Of a stretch of DNA of 15,763 bases, positions 14,080 to 15,763 are shown piece after piece. Where the stretch lies: positions 1 through 15,763 of the forward strand of contig CAYFSC010000064.1 of NCBI GenBank assembly GCA_964345695.1, written 5' to 3'. A program made the position numbers and the translations under genes. How positions within the stretch are numbered: the first letter of the stretch is position 1; the number at the start of each line of letters is the position of its first letter. The DNA is from CAYFSC01 sp964345695. GTDB lineage: Bacteria; Bacteroidota; Rhodothermia; Rhodothermales; Salinibacteraceae. The notes under the pieces were generated by a model. That model worked only from the letters and a program-made list of their open reading frames with translations, was not told where the DNA came from and ran no database searches.

Positions 14080-14109
14080 GCCCATCAAACTGCCCCGTGC
14101 GCTTCCGCC

Positions 14110-15747
14110 ATGCCCGACACGTTCACGGTCTCCGGCCACCTCGTCGACCTCCACAACCGCCGCATCGTCACGGGCCACGTGCACGTTACGGACGGCGTCA
14201 TCGACCGGATCGAGCGCGCCGACGACGTGCCGAACCAGTACGTGCTGCCCGGCTTCATCGACGCGCACGTGCACGTCGAAAGCTCGATGCTGACGCCGTC
14301 TGAGTTCGCGCGGGCTGCCGTCGTGCATGGCACCGTCGGCACCGTGAGCGATCCGCACGAAATCGCCAACGTGCTCGGCATGGAGGGCGTGGCGTACATG
14401 CTGGAGGACGGACGCCGCGTGCCCTTCCACTTCGCGTTCGGCGCGCCATCGTGCGTCCCCGCCACGCCGTTCGAGACGTCCGGTGCCACACTTGCCCCCG
14501 ACGAGGTCGCGACCCTGCTGGACCGGGACGACGTGCCGTACCTGAGCGAGGCGATGAACTATCCGGGCGTCATCAACGGCGATCCGGACATGCTGGCGAA
14601 GATCCGGGCCGCGCAGGTCCGCAACAAGCCGGTGGACGGTCATGCCCCCGGCGTGCGCGGCGACGACGCGCGGCAGTATGCCGCAGCCGGCGTTCAAACC
14701 GACCACGAGTGCGTGTCCATCGAGGAGGCGCGCGAGAAGCTGGACGCGGGCATGAAAATCGCCATCCGCGAGGGCTCGGCGGCGAAGAACTTCGACGCGC
14801 TCATTCCGCTCATGGACGAGGCGCCGGATCGCCTGATGTTCTGCAGCGACGACAAGCACCCCGACAGCCTCGTCGACGGCCACATCGACGCGCTCGTGCG
14901 CCGCGCCATCGCGGCCGGCTGCGACCGGTTCGACGTGCTGCGCGCCGCATGCGTCCACCCCGTCGAGCACTACGGCCTCGACGTGGGCCTGCTGCGCGAG
15001 GGCGACCCGGCCGACTTCATCGTCGTGGACGACCTGGACGACGTGACGGTGCAAGAAACGTACGTCCGCGGCGAGCGAGTGGCGGAGGACGGGACGACGT
15101 CTATTCCCCGCACAGAGAGTCCGGTCGTCAACCAGTTTGCGGCGTCCCCCGTCGGCCCCGAGGCGTTCGCCGTGCCCGCCGAGGGCGAGCAGATCCGCGT
15201 CATCACCGCCGTGGACAACCAGCTCGTGACGGGCGAGAATGTCGTGGACGCCTCGGTCGAGAACGGCCGCGTCGTCGCCCACCCGGAGCGCGACGTGCTC
15301 AAACTGACGGTCGTGAACCGGTACGAGGACGCCGCTCCCGCCGTCGCGTTCATCCGCGGCTTCGGCCTGACGCAGGGCGCGCTCGCCTCCAGCGTGGCGC
15401 ACGACTCGCACAACGTCGTGGCCGTCGGCACGTCCGACGCCGCCCTCGCCCGCGCCGTGAATGCCGTCATCGAGGAGCAGGGTGGCATCAGTGCGGTGTC
15501 GGCGAGCGAGACGCGCGTGCTGCCCCTCCCCATCGCCGGGCTCATCAGCAACCGGCCGTACGACGCGGTGGCCCGCCGCTACACCGCGCTCAGCCGCTTC
15601 GTGCAGACCGAGCTCGGCAGCCCCATGGACAGTCCGTTCATGACGCTCTCGTTCATGGCGCTTCTCGTCATCCCGCAGCTCAAGTTGAGCGACCAGGGCC
15701 TCTTCGACGGCGAGGCGTTCGACTTCGTGGATCTGTTCGTGGATTGA
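14110..15747 (+). CDS. ade: Adenine deaminase
   Basis: Metal-dependent amidohydrolase turning adenine into hypoxanthine and ammonia in purine salvage. The 545 residues are within the family range (E. coli Ade 588). Seen: LPGFIDAHVHVESSM (46-60) with His53 and His55, VSDPHEIANV (79-88), PSCVPATPFETSGA (113-126), SEAMNYPGVING (146-157) with Glu147, VDGHAPG (175-181) with His178, TDHE (197-200) with His199, CSDDKHPD (245-252) with the acidic metal/catalytic pair, and the C-terminal domain with VAHDSHNVVAVG typical of the Ade-specific extension. Start is the ATG at 14110 (MPDTFTVSG); the in-frame 14068 start would translate part of the repeat. The leader is pyrimidine-rich (15 of 20). It shares the purine topic with the PNP-like gene about 6 kb upstream. 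Confidence 0.95.
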   Translation: MPDTFTVSGHLVDLHNRRIVTGHVHVTDGVIDRIERADDVPNQYVLPGFIDAHVHVESSMLTPSEFARAAVVHGTVGTVSDPHEIANVLGMEGVAYMLEDGRRVPFHFAFGAPSCVPATPFETSGATLAPDEVATLLDRDDVPYLSEAMNYPGVINGDPDMLAKIRAAQVRNKPVDGHAPGVRGDDARQYAAAGVQTDHECVSIEEAREKLDAGMKIAIREGSAAKNFDALIPLMDEAPDRLMFCSDDKHPDSLVDGHIDALVRRAIAAGCDRFDVLRAACVHPVEHYGLDVGLLREGDPADFIVVDDLDDVTVQETYVRGERVAEDGTTSIPRTESPVVNQFAASPVGPEAFAVPAEGEQIRVITAVDNQLVTGENVVDASVENGRVVAHPERDVLKLTVVNRYEDAAPAVAFIRGFGLTQGALASSVAHDSHNVVAVGTSDAALARAVNAVIEEQGGISAVSASETRVLPLPIAGLISNRPYDAVARRYTALSRFVQTELGSPMDSPFMTLSFMALLVIPQLKLSDQGLFDGEAFDFVDLFVD

Positions 15748-15763
15748 GTTCGGAGTTTCGAGT
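15746..15763. repeat. Start of a period-7 GAGTTYN array after ade, cut by the window edge
   Basis: GAGTTCG (15746), GAGTTTC (15753) and GAGT (15760-15763) are in phase and begin within the ade stop codon. Only two and a half units are visible, so the call rests partly on the similar arrays after thrA and thrB. Confidence 0.5.

Noticed and set aside
13987..15411. Long minus-strand frame (474 residues) opposite ade
   Set aside because: Antisense shadow, rich in Arg, Val and His from GC-rich codon complement, with no domain.
1..15763. CRISPR array, phage or mobile element as an explanation of the repeats
   Set aside because: Units are 7-8 bases without spacers, there are no cas, transposase or integrase genes, and no terminal inverted repeats flank them.

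Overview
The window is a GC-rich bacterial chromosome segment with dense single-copy metabolic genes and many acidic proteins. No start has a good Shine-Dalgarno motif; several leaders are pyrimidine-rich instead. Together with the gene types, this best fits the Rhodothermota/Bacteroidota side of the tree, perhaps a halophilic Salinibacter-like lineage. That placement is an inference from sequence character, since there is no rRNA or other marker here. I see no rRNA, tRNA, CRISPR, insertion sequence or phage gene.

Layout: positions 26-4256 are a minus-strand block. In transcription order it holds a hemolysin III/PAQR-family membrane protein (trhA-like), an HD-domain YfbR/HDDC2-type nucleotidase, panC, panD, a good rho-independent terminator, and a 3-hydroxybutyryl-CoA dehydrogenase. 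A divergent region at 4257-4502 follows. Positions 4503-15747 are all plus strand: a YggS-family PLP protein, a DivIVA-domain protein with a long acidic tail, a purine nucleoside phosphorylase homologue, thrA (aspartokinase-homoserine dehydrogenase fusion), thrB, thrC, a CsaA-like tRNA-binding protein, and adenine deaminase.

The genes fall into four groups: pantothenate/CoA supply (panC, panD), threonine synthesis from aspartate (thrA, thrB, thrC), purine-base salvage (the PNP homologue and ade), and growth or division (yggS and divIVA, a pair known from the Gram-positive ylm cluster). The thr genes keep the E. coli order, but their spacers are unusually long and full of repeats.

The most unusual signal is in the spacers. 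Many carry short degenerate arrays with a strict period of 7 bases, each with its own unit (NNCGAAT, NNNNCCC, CGTT-core, GTTCTGG-like, YACGCNN, AACGNNN, a 14-mer, GAGTTYN). One array runs into the thrC coding region and supplies its last residues. Period-8 CCNNNCTC units abut the thrB start codon. A second strong point is the PNP homologue, which has lost most phosphate-contacting residues of its family and has Asp in place of the purine-selecting Asn. Two 100-N gaps are each flanked by a suffix-prefix identity (11 and 13 bases), suggesting overlapping contig ends rather than missing sequence.
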